The notes: generated by a model not told the origin, from the sequence alone. Shown: positions 43,324 to 52,273, counted from the first letter of the stretch. The stretch: 64,000 nt of DNA from Virgibacillus doumboii (GCF_902806455.1 NZ_CADCWQ010000001.1:124001-188000), one strand, 5' to 3'. Made by a program: numbers and translations.

Positions 43324-44658
43324 ATGGCAAATCCTCAACGAGATATTACTTTACAGGAAAAGAAGAATAACACAAATGGAACAAACATGCTGAAGTTTTT
43401 TATCTACAGTTTTATCGGTGCTTTTACCTTTTTTATTCCGATCACGATAAACGGTACGTCAACCATTCCACTGGATCATATGGTTACATTCGTGGAAGAG
43501 AATTTCACAGCAGCGGTACCATATTATATTTTGCTTGTGATTATTTTTGGTGCGGTGTACCCGTTTGTAAATAAGTCCTGGAATAAAGATGCTGTCAATA
43601 TGGGACTGTCGGCTTTTAAAGTAATCGGGATGATTGTAGCTTTCATGCTTGTATTTGACTTTGGTCCGGCTTGGCTGTTTAATCCGGATATGGGACCGTT
43701 TTTATTTAATAGTCTAGTAACATCTGTAGGTATCCTGGTTCCAATCGGGGCAGTATTTCTTGCCCTGTTGGTCGGATATGGTTTACTGGAGTTTATTGGC
43801 GTTATTGTACAGCCAATCATGCGCCCGGTCTGGAAAACGCCCGGCCGTTCAGCGATTGATGCAGTAGCATCTTTCGTCGGAAGTTATTCAATTGGACTAT
43901 TGATTACGAACAAAGTGTTTAAAGAAGGGAAATATACGATTAAGGAAGCAACGATTATCGCAACAGGTTTCTCAACTGTTTCTGCAACATTCATGATTGT
44001 TGTAGCAAACACACTTGGCCTGATGGAAATCTGGAATACCTATTTCTGGGTAACGTTAGTAGTAACATTCCTGGTAACAGCCATCACCGTCCGAATCTGG
44101 CCGTTAAATAAAATAAGTGAAGAATATTATGATGGTGAAGGTTCACCGGAAGAGGAAGTTAAAGGCAGTCGAGTCAAGGCAGCATGGGATCAAGGGATGG
44201 ATGCTGCAGAAAATTCATTACCAATCTTTAAAAATGTCTGGGTAAACCTGAAAGACGGATTCATTATGGCAGCGTCTATATTACCATCGATCCTGTCAGT
44301 CGGTCTGCTTGGGTTGATCCTGGCAACCTATACACCAGTCTTTGATATCCTGGGTTATATTTTCTATCCATTTACCTGGCTTGTACAGTTGCCGGAGCCA
44401 CTACTCGCGGCGAAAGCTTCAGCAATTGAGATTGCCGAAATGTTTTTACCGGCATTATTGGTAGTGGAAGCTTCTATGGTCACAAAATTTATGATCGGAG
44501 TTCTGTCTGTATCAGCAATTATCTTCTTCTCAGCACTGGTTCCGTGTATTCTATCAACGGAAATTCCAGTCAGTATCCCGAAATTGATTGTAATTTGGAT
44601 TGAGCGTACAATTCTAACAATTCTGATTGCCACACCAATAGCTTTCTTGCTGTTGTAA
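43324..44658 (+). CDS. YjiH family membrane transport protein (Gate-domain)
   Basis: This 444-residue protein has about ten to twelve membrane helices with two nucleoside-recognition/Gate modules. The region around FVGSYSIGLLITNKVFKEGKY and the second-half SAIEIAEMFLPALLVVEASMVTKF are typical of the YjiH family. Such genes often sit in hut clusters and are predicted to import histidine or urocanate. ATG 43324 has AGGGAGG upstream. A hairpin terminator follows. The transported substrate is inferred only. Confidence 0.85.
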   Translation: MANPQRDITLQEKKNNTNGTNMLKFFIYSFIGAFTFFIPITINGTSTIPLDHMVTFVEENFTAAVPYYILLVIIFGAVYPFVNKSWNKDAVNMGLSAFKVIGMIVAFMLVFDFGPAWLFNPDMGPFLFNSLVTSVGILVPIGAVFLALLVGYGLLEFIGVIVQPIMRPVWKTPGRSAIDAVASFVGSYSIGLLITNKVFKEGKYTIKEATIIATGFSTVSATFMIVVANTLGLMEIWNTYFWVTLVVTFLVTAITVRIWPLNKISEEYYDGEGSPEEEVKGSRVKAAWDQGMDAAENSLPIFKNVWVNLKDGFIMAASILPSILSVGLLGLILATYTPVFDILGYIFYPFTWLVQLPEPLLAAKASAIEIAEMFLPALLVVEASMVTKFMIGVLSVSAIIFFSALVPCILSTEIPVSIPKLIVIWIERTILTILIATPIAFLLL

Positions 44659-44682
44659 AGAGACAATATGATTAAAATTTGT

Positions 44683-44712
44683 GCTTAGTAGCGGATGTTA
44701 CTAGGCTTTTTT
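44683..44712 (+). terminator. Terminator after the YjiH gene
   Basis: An 8-bp stem (GCTTAGTA with TACTAGGC, one G-T pair) precedes TTTTTT. Confidence 0.75.
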
Positions 44713-44851
44713 GTTTGAATTATTTAATACAGAAGTGTGTCAATTCCAAATATGCTAAAATATTATTAGTTACATTGGTACTGAGATGGGGTAAAGGATT
44801 TATGCCCAATATTATACTTTTATTTGTTTATGTCATTGGAGGGAAATTATC

Positions 44852-45769
44852 ATGAAACTAGTTAGCTATAAAACAAAAGCGAAAACTGACTCGCTTCGGA
44901 TAGGATTCATGCTTGACGAAAAGGTAATCGATCTTAAGGAAGCATATAGCCAAATGCTTAAATCCAAGCAGGAAGCTGAGTCTGATCCGCTTCCGTCAGA
45001 CCCAACAGCATTTTTTTCTATTGGAAATGATGCTGTTGCCAAGGCAAAAGTAGTATATCATTTTGTTAAAGAACATAATGTAGAAGATATCAGCTTTGAC
45101 CGGGAGGAGGTCTATTTATCCACTCCAATCCCAGAACCGTCAAAGATTATTTGTGTTGGGAAAAATTATGCCGAACATGCTACTGAAATGAAGAGTGACA
45201 TCCCCGATTTCCCAGTTCTTTTCGCAAAGTTCCCCAATGCTCTTATCGGACCTGAAGCGGCAATTGAAAAAAATAATGCCACACAGAAGCTTGATTACGA
45301 AGTTGAACTTACGGCAGTGATTGGTAAAGAAGCGTCTCATGTCAATAAAGAACATGCCCTCGATTATATTGCCGGGTACACAATTGGCAATGATATTTCT
45401 GCCCGTGATTTACAGAAGCGGACACCACAATGGCTCCAGGGAAAAACACTGGACAACAGTACCCCAATCGGCCCTTGGGTTGTTACTGCGGACGAAGTTG
45501 GTAATCCCGGCAATCTATCCATACGTTCATTGGTTAATGGAGAAGAGCGCCAGTCTTCCAATACGGAGCATTTAATTTTTGATATACCGTTTTTAATCGA
45601 ATTCATTTCCAATCTAATCACGCTGAAACCGGGAGACATCATCATGACAGGTACCCCAAATGGCGTAGGATTCGCTATGGACCCACCCCAATTTTTAAAT
45701 GCCGGGGATACTGTAACAGTGGAAATCGATAAAATTGGCCGGATGGAGAATAAAGTGGTGGATAAATAG
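44852..45769 (+). CDS. Fumarylacetoacetate hydrolase family protein
   Basis: This 305-residue protein has the FAH fold: ICVGKNYAEHATEM, the metal-binding Glu motif KLDYEVELTAVIGKEA, and GYTIGNDISARDLQ, LQGKTLDNSTPIGPW and MTGTPNGVGFAM. It is most similar to acylpyruvase/oxaloacetate decarboxylase-type members such as YisK. ATG 44852 follows GGAGGG. It is monocistronic and shares a bidirectional terminator with the convergent YwaF-type gene. Confidence 0.9.
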   Translation: MKLVSYKTKAKTDSLRIGFMLDEKVIDLKEAYSQMLKSKQEAESDPLPSDPTAFFSIGNDAVAKAKVVYHFVKEHNVEDISFDREEVYLSTPIPEPSKIICVGKNYAEHATEMKSDIPDFPVLFAKFPNALIGPEAAIEKNNATQKLDYEVELTAVIGKEASHVNKEHALDYIAGYTIGNDISARDLQKRTPQWLQGKTLDNSTPIGPWVVTADEVGNPGNLSIRSLVNGEERQSSNTEHLIFDIPFLIEFISNLITLKPGDIIMTGTPNGVGFAMDPPQFLNAGDTVTVEIDKIGRMENKVVDK

Positions 45770-45795
45770 ATTCAGAATCCACCACTTCAAGCTTT
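45755..45795. terminator. Bidirectional terminator between convergent genes
   Basis: A 9-bp perfect stem (GTGGTGGAT 45755-45763 with ATCCACCAC 45777-45785) overlaps the 3' ends of both converging genes; T-rich sequence follows on the plus strand. Confidence 0.7.
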
Positions 45796-46524
45796 TTCTT
45801 TAAGATGAATTTCGTTTTCCTGCAGGTCTTTCTTATGCTTATTTATTTTGAAAAATATACTCGCTAATAATGTGAACACCGTAATTGCGATTATAAACAA
45901 ATTAATAATGTACCAGGGAAAATCACCTAAGTAGCTAAGTGGTGTTGTTGAATCGGGCGTACCGGAAATGTATAAATAATTTGATCCTGTCAACGTATTC
46001 AAAATATACATCATTACTGCAATTACACACAACGCAGCAAAAGTATAAATAGTTGATTTTGTGGTGATCACATATTTACGTATGCAAAGATAATACAAAC
46101 CTACCCAAACGATCATCATGTGTGTGATGAAATACTTGAAATAATTGAAGTGAGGGAAAATATAATCAAGGTCCGGCGTAAGAATGGCAAGAAAGGCCGG
46201 GATAATCCCGCAAAAATAGATAAATGGAAATACACGTTTATCATTTGTAAGCAATAAATAAATACATAAATAGGCTGAAATGTTGCATAGATGAAATGGT
46301 AAGTTTTCCTGGATTGTCCATGGTCCAAGATATATATTGCGCATCTGAAAAATCAGTTCAAGTCCCACCATTGTGACAAAGCTAAATTTCCTGATGTATG
46401 GTTCGTATTTAAAATTTCTGATTGATTCACGGAATGCAACAATCAGAATAACCCCTATAATCAGAATGAGTATTGGAGCAAAGTGTGTCATTCCCCAATG
46501 CTCAAATTTAACGGTACTTTCCAT
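45787..46524 (-). CDS. TIGR02206 family membrane protein (YwaF type)
   Basis: This 245-residue protein has seven hydrophobic segments and matches the YwaF/TIGR02206 family: MTHFAPILILIIGVILI at the start, NLPFHLCNISAYLCIYLLLT and TPLSYLGDFPWYIINLFI in the later half. A charged tail (KHKKDLQENEIHLKEKA) ends it. Function is unknown. The start is ATG 46524; TAGGGGT lies upstream. Confidence 0.85.
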   Translation of the reverse strand: MESTVKFEHWGMTHFAPILILIIGVILIVAFRESIRNFKYEPYIRKFSFVTMVGLELIFQMRNIYLGPWTIQENLPFHLCNISAYLCIYLLLTNDKRVFPFIYFCGIIPAFLAILTPDLDYIFPHFNYFKYFITHMMIVWVGLYYLCIRKYVITTKSTIYTFAALCVIAVMMYILNTLTGSNYLYISGTPDSTTPLSYLGDFPWYIINLFIIAITVFTLLASIFFKINKHKKDLQENEIHLKEKA

Positions 46525-46730
46525 AAACGTATTACCCCTATTTGTTCTTTTTAACTATAATAGCATGTTTCTGCCGGTTATGAATAACTAGTTATTCATA
46601 ACTATAATCGTTTCCCGAATGGAAAAGGTGGCATGAATAATCAAAAATTCATGAAAATATAATATAGATTGATAGGAACGTAATTAAAGAGTCTTTTCAT
46701 GCTATACTGGAGAAAAAGGAGGCTGTTTAC

Positions 46731-47213
46731 ATGAGTGAAGATATTAAAAACGCAATTCAGGATGTGTACCCGGATGATTTTTCCTGGTGCTATGGCTGTG
46801 GCCGTTTAAACGAAGATGGGCATCATTTTCGTACAGGCTGGGACGGCGACGAAACGGTTACGGTGTATAAACCCCGCCCGGAACATACGGCAATACCCGG
46901 GTTTGTTTATGGTGGATTAATAGCTTCATTGATTGATTGTCATGGAACCGGCTCAGCATCGTTGGCATTGCATCGGAGGAACGGCCACGAGCCTGGTGAT
47001 GGTACAGAGCCGCCACGGTTTGTAACAGCATCGCTGGAAATTAAATTTGTGAAGCCTACCCCACAGGATGTAGAGTTAAAAGCTATTGGAACAGTTGAAG
47101 AAGTTCATCCAAAAAAGTTCAAGGTGCATACGGAGGTATATGCCGGTGATGTTTGCTGTGCCAAGGCGGAAGTAGTTGCAGCAGTTATGCCGGAATCATT
47201 TGGCAGGAACTAA
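46731..47213 (+). CDS. PaaI-family thioesterase (hotdog fold)
   Basis: This 160-residue hotdog-fold protein includes the WCYGCGRLNEDGHHFR metal-like cysteine motif, GFVYGGLIASLIDCHGTGSA (the HGG-like active-site helix with Asp) and RFVTASLEIKFVKPTP. It probably hydrolyses an acyl-CoA. ATG 46731 has AAAGGAGGC upstream. The substrate is unknown. It precedes a small membrane protein gene by 78 bp. Confidence 0.85.
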   Translation: MSEDIKNAIQDVYPDDFSWCYGCGRLNEDGHHFRTGWDGDETVTVYKPRPEHTAIPGFVYGGLIASLIDCHGTGSASLALHRRNGHEPGDGTEPPRFVTASLEIKFVKPTPQDVELKAIGTVEEVHPKKFKVHTEVYAGDVCCAKAEVVAAVMPESFGRN

Positions 47214-47291
47214 TCAGGCTGGGACTGAAACTATTGGCAAATAGCAACGTAGAGTATATAAGAATGTTTGCATAAAGGCAGGAGCATGTAC

Positions 47292-47597
47292 ATGGTTGAT
47301 ATCGTTTCTTTTATTTTATCAATAGTAACAGTGGCTTATATTTTTTATAAAAACAAAGAAAAAATTAATAGACTTTCATTTGGCCAGATTTTGGCTGCTT
47401 GTATGTCATTTATTTTTTTCATCGGAGTCGCAACTGTACTAATATATTTTGGCGGCAACTGGATTGTTGATAAAATCCGTGTTGAATGGATAAGCACGGT
47501 TGTTTCCTACATCATTATTGTGGTCGTTATAGGCGTTGTTATTGTTTTATTGGATAAAGTGGTCGGGAAGATAACGAAAAGTTCACAAGAGACATAA
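47292..47597 (+). CDS. Small membrane protein, three helices, unknown
   Basis: This 101-residue protein has membrane segments at about residues 4-20, 32-54 and 65-85, and a short basic end (DKVVGKITKSSQET). ATG 47292 is used, as GGAGC is 6-8 bp before it; the in-frame ATGs at 47268 and 47286 fit less well. No family is recognised. No terminator is obvious. Confidence 0.6.
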   Translation: MVDIVSFILSIVTVAYIFYKNKEKINRLSFGQILAACMSFIFFIGVATVLIYFGGNWIVDKIRVEWISTVVSYIIIVVVIGVVIVLLDKVVGKITKSSQET

Positions 47598-47879
47598 TTT
47601 CTTAGGAGAGAAACAGTGGGTTCGACGGAATTCAATACGGTATCAACGGAATAATGTGCAACTCTAACAGAATACAAGATACTATCAAAGAAAAGAAATA
47701 ACACATATTATCGACGGAAGGCATGACTGCTAAGGTTTCTTCCCCACAGATATACGTTACCAGATGGATGTTTTTTAAAAAAATAAGATATCCGGGGAAG
47801 TTTTCCAGTATCGTATAGCAGCCAATTGGATATTGGTGAAAAAGGTGTTAAACATGCCATGTAAAAACCTAAGAGCTCA

Positions 47880-47915
47880 TAAAAAAAGGGAGTGCAATCA
47901 CTTCCCTTTTTTATA
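47880..47915 (-). terminator. Terminator of the DUF1538-PII operon
   Basis: On the minus strand, AAAAAAGGGAAGTG and CACTCCCTTTTTTT form a stem that overlaps the last codons and stop of the PII-like gene. Confidence 0.8.
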
Positions 47916-48635
47916 CTCTTCATTCACCATTTTATTTAGTACGTGGTTAATTCCCACTGTTTTCTCAACTTCTAATACAAAGGCAATTCCTTTACCAGGT
48001 TTATTTAATTCAGCATCTTCATTAATGGTTTGCAAAACATCCTGTGTTTTATCACGACTGATAAGTGTTAATACCATTTCTTTTTCGGGTTCAATCATTA
48101 TATTGAACAGTTTTGCTTTCTCATGTACCCCGGTACCACGTCCGTTCAGAATGGTTCCGCCTTCTGCTCCAGCCTTTCTGGTGGCATCTACTACTTTTTC
48201 GGAGTCACCCCTGTTTACAATTGTAATGATCAAGTCATACAACACCTTTTGATCCTCCATAATGATATTAACACCCTCCTTATCCTTTTCATCACTTTCT
48301 TCATCAAATTCTGAATGCTGACAGATTCCAGTGATTTTTTTTGAATCTATGACAAAACCGATGCCTTGTCTTGGCTGGTTCAGTTTGACTGAATTAATAA
48401 TGGCATCCATGACACCCGGGAATATTTTATCGGGGACAAGCGTTAGTATAATCGCCCTTTCCCGTTCAACCGGGATTCCCAGGATCCGTTTTTTTTCATT
48501 AAGTCTGAATCCATTCCCTAAAAGGGTAGTACCGCCTCTGGCTCCGGCATTTTTGGATGCCTGGATAACCTTTTTGGCTTTTTCTTTCTTAACGATTGTG
48601 ACGAGAAGCTTTTGTCCCTGCTTCGTCTGCAACAT
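47898..48635 (-). CDS. Tandem PII-like (P-II family) regulator, two domains
   Basis: This 245-residue protein consists of two PII/GlnB-like domains in tandem (about residues 1-110 and 130-240). Each has the T-loop GxG pattern (GARGGTTLLGNG and GAEGGTILNGRG), with an acidic linker (EFDEESDEKDKEG) between. A PII protein is usually a homotrimer of single domains, so a fused pair is unusual. ATG 48635 (AAAGGAG upstream) overlaps the preceding DUF1538 gene by 47 bp. It is cotranscribed with two DUF1538 membrane proteins and probably regulates that transporter. Confidence 0.85.
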   Translation of the reverse strand: MLQTKQGQKLLVTIVKKEKAKKVIQASKNAGARGGTTLLGNGFRLNEKKRILGIPVERERAIILTLVPDKIFPGVMDAIINSVKLNQPRQGIGFVIDSKKITGICQHSEFDEESDEKDKEGVNIIMEDQKVLYDLIITIVNRGDSEKVVDATRKAGAEGGTILNGRGTGVHEKAKLFNIMIEPEKEMVLTLISRDKTQDVLQTINEDAELNKPGKGIAFVLEVEKTVGINHVLNKMVNEEYKKGK

Positions 48636-49359
48636 ACTGACCCTTCTCCTTTCTGCCGTACAACACACCAAGCGTTAGCACAGATAATATAGGAGCCAAT
48701 GCTACCAATGCAACCATTCCGAATCCGTCAATCAGCGGATCACGACCATCTATCTGGGCTGCGATTCCTGTATACATTGCCAGAATAAAGGTTGCAGTCA
48801 TCGGCCCGGTTGATACTCCGCCTGAGTCAAACGCAATCGATGTAAATGTCTTCGATGAATATCGTACCATGATAAATGCTATTATATAACCTGGAATGAT
48901 AAAATACCATAGGGAAATTCCATAAATTATCCGAAACATGGATAGTGCAATGGAAATCCCGACACCAGTTGATAAAGTGTACAACAAAACTTTTTCGGGG
49001 ATGTACCCACCTGATACCTTCTCCACCTGCTCAATTAAAACACTGACAGCCGGCTCAGCATATATTGCGAAGAAGCCCAAAATGAATCCAATCGGTATTA
49101 AAATCCACCTGTATGACAGATCTCCCATTGCTCTTCCCATTAAATCTCCAATTGGCAGAAATCCGATGTGAACCCCTTGAAGAAAAAAAGACAGACCGAG
49201 AAATGTCAGGATAAAGCCGATACCAATATCGATCAATTTTCGCATAGGAAGTTTTAAAAAGACAAAATGGAAAATCAGAAACAGGATTACCAGGGGTAAT
49301 AAAGCAGTGGCAACTTCTGACATTACGCCAGCAAAGCCTTCGAAAATGTGTATGTTCAT
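48589..49359 (-). CDS. DUF1538 membrane protein, second subunit (UmpB-like)
   Basis: This 256-residue protein has about six to seven membrane helices. Diagnostic motifs are FLGLSFFLQGVHIGFLPIGDLMGRAMG, FFAIYAEPAVSVLI and SIAFDSGGVSTGPMTATFILA. DUF1538 pairs have been reported as a two-component Na+(Li+,K+)/H+ antiporter (UmpAB) in a halophilic bacterium. It overlaps the first DUF1538 gene by 4 bp. The substrate is not known here. ATG 49359. Confidence 0.85.
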   Translation of the reverse strand: MNIHIFEGFAGVMSEVATALLPLVILFLIFHFVFLKLPMRKLIDIGIGFILTFLGLSFFLQGVHIGFLPIGDLMGRAMGDLSYRWILIPIGFILGFFAIYAEPAVSVLIEQVEKVSGGYIPEKVLLYTLSTGVGISIALSMFRIIYGISLWYFIIPGYIIAFIMVRYSSKTFTSIAFDSGGVSTGPMTATFILAMYTGIAAQIDGRDPLIDGFGMVALVALAPILSVLTLGVLYGRKEKGQYVADEAGTKASRHNR

Positions 49360-50048
49360 CCGTAAATCACCCCCAGAATCAGGACGGATATAATCGGGCC
49401 AATCGAAGCCAGTCCAATTAGTCCAAAGCCATCACTTGAAGCTGTTTTACCACGTATCACGGTGGCCACACCGACCCCAAGTGCCATGATAAATGGTACA
49501 GTCAGCGGTCCGGTCGTTACACCGCCGGAATCAAATGAGATTGGAACAAAATGGGCGGGTGTAAATGCAGCTAACAAAAAGATAAGTGCATATCCGCCGG
49601 CCAATAAATAGACAATGCTGAAGTTAAAGATAATACGCAGCATGGCAAGTCCCACGAAAATACCAACTCCAAGTGCAACAGCGAGAATCAGAACGCTCTT
49701 TGGAATTGCGCCGCCGGAAACTGTATCGACTTGTGTGGATAACACGCGTACATCGGGTTCAGCAATGGTGACAACCAGTCCCAACAGAAATCCGAAAAAT
49801 ACAATGACCCAAAGCTTTTTTGTTTTGGATAAAGCGGAACCAATCAATTCCCCAACAGGCAACAGTCCGACATTTACCCCAAGTAAAAAGAGTACAAGGC
49901 CAAGTCCCACAAAGGCAACTCCAATCAGAAATTGGATAAATGTTTCCATAGGCAGCCAGATAATGGTGAATTGTAAAGCGGTTATGACCAGTGTGATCGG
50001 TAAAATAGAATAAATAACTTCCAATATCGTTTCTTTAATATTGTCCAT
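49356..50048 (-). CDS. DUF1538 membrane protein, first subunit (UmpA-like)
   Basis: This 230-residue membrane protein is a paralogue of the next gene: GLGLVLFLLGVNVGLLPVGELIGSAL, GLVVTIAEPDVRVLSTQVD, and VPISFDSGGVTTGPLTVPFIMA. The two proteins share the SFDSGGVxTGP signature and probably form a heteromeric channel or antiporter. ATG 50048 follows CAGGGGGTT. It is the first gene of a three-gene operon ending with the tandem PII-like protein. Confidence 0.85.
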   Translation of the reverse strand: MDNIKETILEVIYSILPITLVITALQFTIIWLPMETFIQFLIGVAFVGLGLVLFLLGVNVGLLPVGELIGSALSKTKKLWVIVFFGFLLGLVVTIAEPDVRVLSTQVDTVSGGAIPKSVLILAVALGVGIFVGLAMLRIIFNFSIVYLLAGGYALIFLLAAFTPAHFVPISFDSGGVTTGPLTVPFIMALGVGVATVIRGKTASSDGFGLIGLASIGPIISVLILGVIYG

Positions 50049-50214
50049 GAAAAACCCCCTGAAGCAGTTAAAAAATATAGTCATAAAACAGATTTTTCAA
50101 AAAAATCACGGTTTGAAAATGAGGAAATGCTTATATTGAGGTGATAGAAAACAGAACTTTCTTCATTTAGTATACCATTTTTAGAAAAAATAAGATAATA
50201 ATCTGGTCTTTATT

Positions 50215-50259
50215 TTGACAGTTTCACAGTTTTGTTATAAAATGAATGATAGTCAGTCA
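50215..50259 (+). promoter_or_regulatory. TetR gene promoter with overlapping operator
   Basis: -35 TTGACA (50215-50220), 17-bp spacer, -10 TAAAAT (50238-50243). The 17-bp dyad at 50243-50259 is TGAATGATAGTCAGTCA, and it matches, in reverse complement, the dyad in front of the SMR genes. Confidence 0.75.
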
Positions 50260-50277
50260 TTGCTTGGAGGACTTCAA

Positions 50278-50850
50278 ATGGATAATAAAAAAGAAAGTAT
50301 TATTCAATCAGCTATAGATGTTTTTCGTGAAAAGGGTGTAGAGGAGGCAACGGTATCCGATATCGTCAAAGGAGCCGGTATTGCCCAGGGGACTTTTTAT
50401 TTATATTTTTCATCTAAACTGGCTGTTATGCTTTCGATTGCAGAAGAGATGACAGATAAAATTCTCAATGAGATAAAAGAAAATGTACCTGAAGAGGCTC
50501 ATATTTCTATTCAATTGGAACAGGTTATTGACATCGTGTTTGAACTGACAAAGGAGTACAGGGATGTATTTGCTTTAACTTATGCAGGCCTGGCATCAAC
50601 CGAGTATTTACAGGAGTGGGAAACGATATACGAATCCTACTATGCGTGGTTAAGTGAACAGCTTGAGAAGGCGAAAGCGGAAGGGGCTATTCGCGATTCA
50701 TTGCATCCGCATCGAACAGCTGAACTACTGATTGGATTAATTGAATCAGCAGCGGAGCAAACGCACATGTATGGTCAGCAGGATGAACCGACAGCTGAAT
50801 TGAAGAAAAAAGAAGTGATGGAATTCGCAGGGCATGCGCTGGGATTATAA
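50278..50850 (+). CDS. TetR-family repressor of the SMR pair
   Basis: This 190-residue regulator has an N-terminal TetR helix-turn-helix (ESIIQSAIDVFREKGVEEATVSDIVKGAGIAQGTFYLYF). ATG 50278 follows TTGGAGG. It is codirectional with two SMR genes 75 bp downstream. Near-identical 17-bp dyads in front of both the repressor and the SMR genes are its likely operators. Confidence 0.9.
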   Translation: MDNKKESIIQSAIDVFREKGVEEATVSDIVKGAGIAQGTFYLYFSSKLAVMLSIAEEMTDKILNEIKENVPEEAHISIQLEQVIDIVFELTKEYRDVFALTYAGLASTEYLQEWETIYESYYAWLSEQLEKAKAEGAIRDSLHPHRTAELLIGLIESAAEQTHMYGQQDEPTAELKKKEVMEFAGHALGL

Positions 50851-50889
50851 TCCGGTGCAATGTCCTTTTACTATCGTTTTTGATAAAAA

Positions 50890-50906
50890 TGACTGAATGT
50901 CAGTCA
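50890..50906 (+). promoter_or_regulatory. Second TetR operator, before the SMR genes
   Basis: TGACTGAATGTCAGTCA is a perfect 7-bp inverted repeat with a 3-bp centre and resembles the dyad at 50243-50259. Confidence 0.7.
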
Positions 50907-50925
50907 AAGGCAAGGGGTGTTACTG

Positions 50926-51273
50926 ATGAAAAAAGCATGGATTTATGTGGCGTTAACTTGTCTTTTGGAACTGGTTTGGGTGTTTGGGTTTAATTTTGCT
51001 GCAAGCTGGTGGCAGTGGGGCTTGGTAGCTGGAGTAATCATGTTGGACTTCCATTTTTTCAGGAAGGCATGTGAAGCACTGCCAACGGGGACTGTTTATG
51101 CAATATTCGCTTCAGCAGGTACGGTTGGAACGGCCTTGATGGATGCATTTTTATTTGACGGATCATTAAATATGCTGAAAATAGTTTTCATCATGCTCCT
51201 GATTCTCGGAGTAGTAGGCTTGAAGCTTGCGGATAGTGCAGATGAAAAACGAAATAAAGGAGGTTCCTGGTAA
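50926..51273 (+). CDS. SMR family efflux subunit 1
   Basis: This 115-residue small multidrug resistance protein has four membrane helices and the conserved Glu in the first helix (TCLLELVWVFGFN, Glu13). It lacks a signal peptide. ATG 50926 has AAGGGGTG upstream. Paired SMRs (EbrAB, YkkCD, YvdRS type) act as heterodimers exchanging cationic compounds or guanidinium-like substrates for protons. A TAATG overlap couples it to the second subunit. Its C-terminus (DEKRNKGGSW) is longer than in its partner. Confidence 0.9.
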   Translation: MKKAWIYVALTCLLELVWVFGFNFAASWWQWGLVAGVIMLDFHFFRKACEALPTGTVYAIFASAGTVGTALMDAFLFDGSLNMLKIVFIMLLILGVVGLKLADSADEKRNKGGSW

Positions 51274-51587
51274 TGGGATGGATTTTTGTTTTACTGGCTG
51301 CGATGCTGGAAATTTCGGGTGTTATTGGTATGAAACTATACAATCAAAACAGCACATTCAGAAATGGTCTATTGTTTATTGGAGGATTTTCAAGTTCATT
51401 GCTGGTTCTTTATCAATCCTTTTCATATCTGCAGGTCAGCGTTGCTTATGCGGTATGGGTTGGCATTGGAACGGCTGGAGCGGTTTTACTGAACATGCTT
51501 TTTTTCGGGGAGTCAAAAAGTCTGTCCCGGATTGTGAGTCTTCTTGCGATTATTGTTGGGGCAGTTGGGTTGAAGGCAGTCTCTTAA
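51273..51587 (+). CDS. SMR family efflux subunit 2
   Basis: This 104-residue SMR protein has four helices and the essential Glu of helix 1 (AAMLEISGVIGMKLYN, Glu13), plus the helix-3 motif YAVWVGIGTAGAVLL. Its start overlaps the stop of subunit 1, so equal expression is likely. It probably forms the antiporter together with subunit 1. Confidence 0.9.
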   Translation: MGWIFVLLAAMLEISGVIGMKLYNQNSTFRNGLLFIGGFSSSLLVLYQSFSYLQVSVAYAVWVGIGTAGAVLLNMLFFGESKSLSRIVSLLAIIVGAVGLKAVS

Positions 51588-51590
51588 AAG

Positions 51591-51634
51591 ATTACCTTCC
51601 TGATGTAGCCCACAACAGGAAGGTAATTGTTTAA
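51591..51634. terminator. Terminator after the SMR genes
   Basis: A 12-bp stem (ATTACCTTCCTG 51591-51602 with CAGGAAGGTAAT 51616-51627) is followed by TGTTTAATT. It lies between convergent transcription units and may serve both. Confidence 0.75.
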
Positions 51635-52273
51635 TTATTCAGCTTCCCCGACAACAGTAAAGCGTTCATTGATATGTTTCGGGTTTTCAATTTCGTCTAC
51701 AACAGCAACAGCATAATCTGCATAGCTGATATAACTGTCACCTTTTGAATTTACCAGGAGATTATCTTTTCCTGACTGGTAGTTTCCAGTTCTCTGACCC
51801 TCAGCATCGAACATTGCGGAAGGACTGATGAAGGTCCAAGTAATGCCCTCGGTCTCCTGCAATTCTTTCAGGTTTCTGGCCTGGCCATTTGCTGTCGGTT
51901 TAAATGAATCAGGAAAGTCTGGTGTATCGATTACCTGAGTCGATTTGTTTTCGTCCACGTACAGACTTCCGGCACCACCAACAACGATAGCCTTTGTGTC
52001 TGTACCTTTTATTGCCTCTATTAAAGCATGTCCAGCGTCAACATGTGGCTGTTCCTCACCAAGCGGGGCACCAAACGCGTTGACTACTGTGTCAAATTGC
52101 TTTAAATCAACTGAAGTCAGATCATAGATATTTTTTTCAATAACAGACACGTTCTTGTCCGCAATTTTAGCTGCATCCCGCACAATTGCTGTAACATCAT
52201 GCCCTCTGTCAGCAGCTTCTTTTAAAATAAGGCTGCCTGCTTTTCCGTTTGCTCCAATGACTCCTATTTTCAT
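51635..52273 (-). CDS. ywnB: NAD(P)-binding oxidoreductase YwnB
   Basis: This 212-residue NmrA-like protein has IGVIGANGKAGSLILKEA (NAD(P) motif, residues 3-20). It also has DLKQFDTVVNAFGAP and the late SYADYAVAVVDEIENP typical of the YwnB family. It probably senses or reduces NAD(P)-linked substrates. ATG 52273 has GGAGGATG upstream. A 19-bp palindrome identical in design to the one before ywnA sits 28 bp upstream. The ywnA-ywnB order is as in B. subtilis. Confidence 0.85.
   Translation of the reverse strand: MKIGVIGANGKAGSLILKEAADRGHDVTAIVRDAAKIADKNVSVIEKNIYDLTSVDLKQFDTVVNAFGAPLGEEQPHVDAGHALIEAIKGTDTKAIVVGGAGSLYVDENKSTQVIDTPDFPDSFKPTANGQARNLKELQETEGITWTFISPSAMFDAEGQRTGNYQSGKDNLLVNSKGDSYISYADYAVAVVDEIENPKHINERFTVVGEAE

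Noticed and set aside
50907..50925. ykkC guanidine riboswitch ahead of the SMR pair
   Set aside because: Only a TetR-type dyad and a short leader are present; there is no room for a riboswitch.
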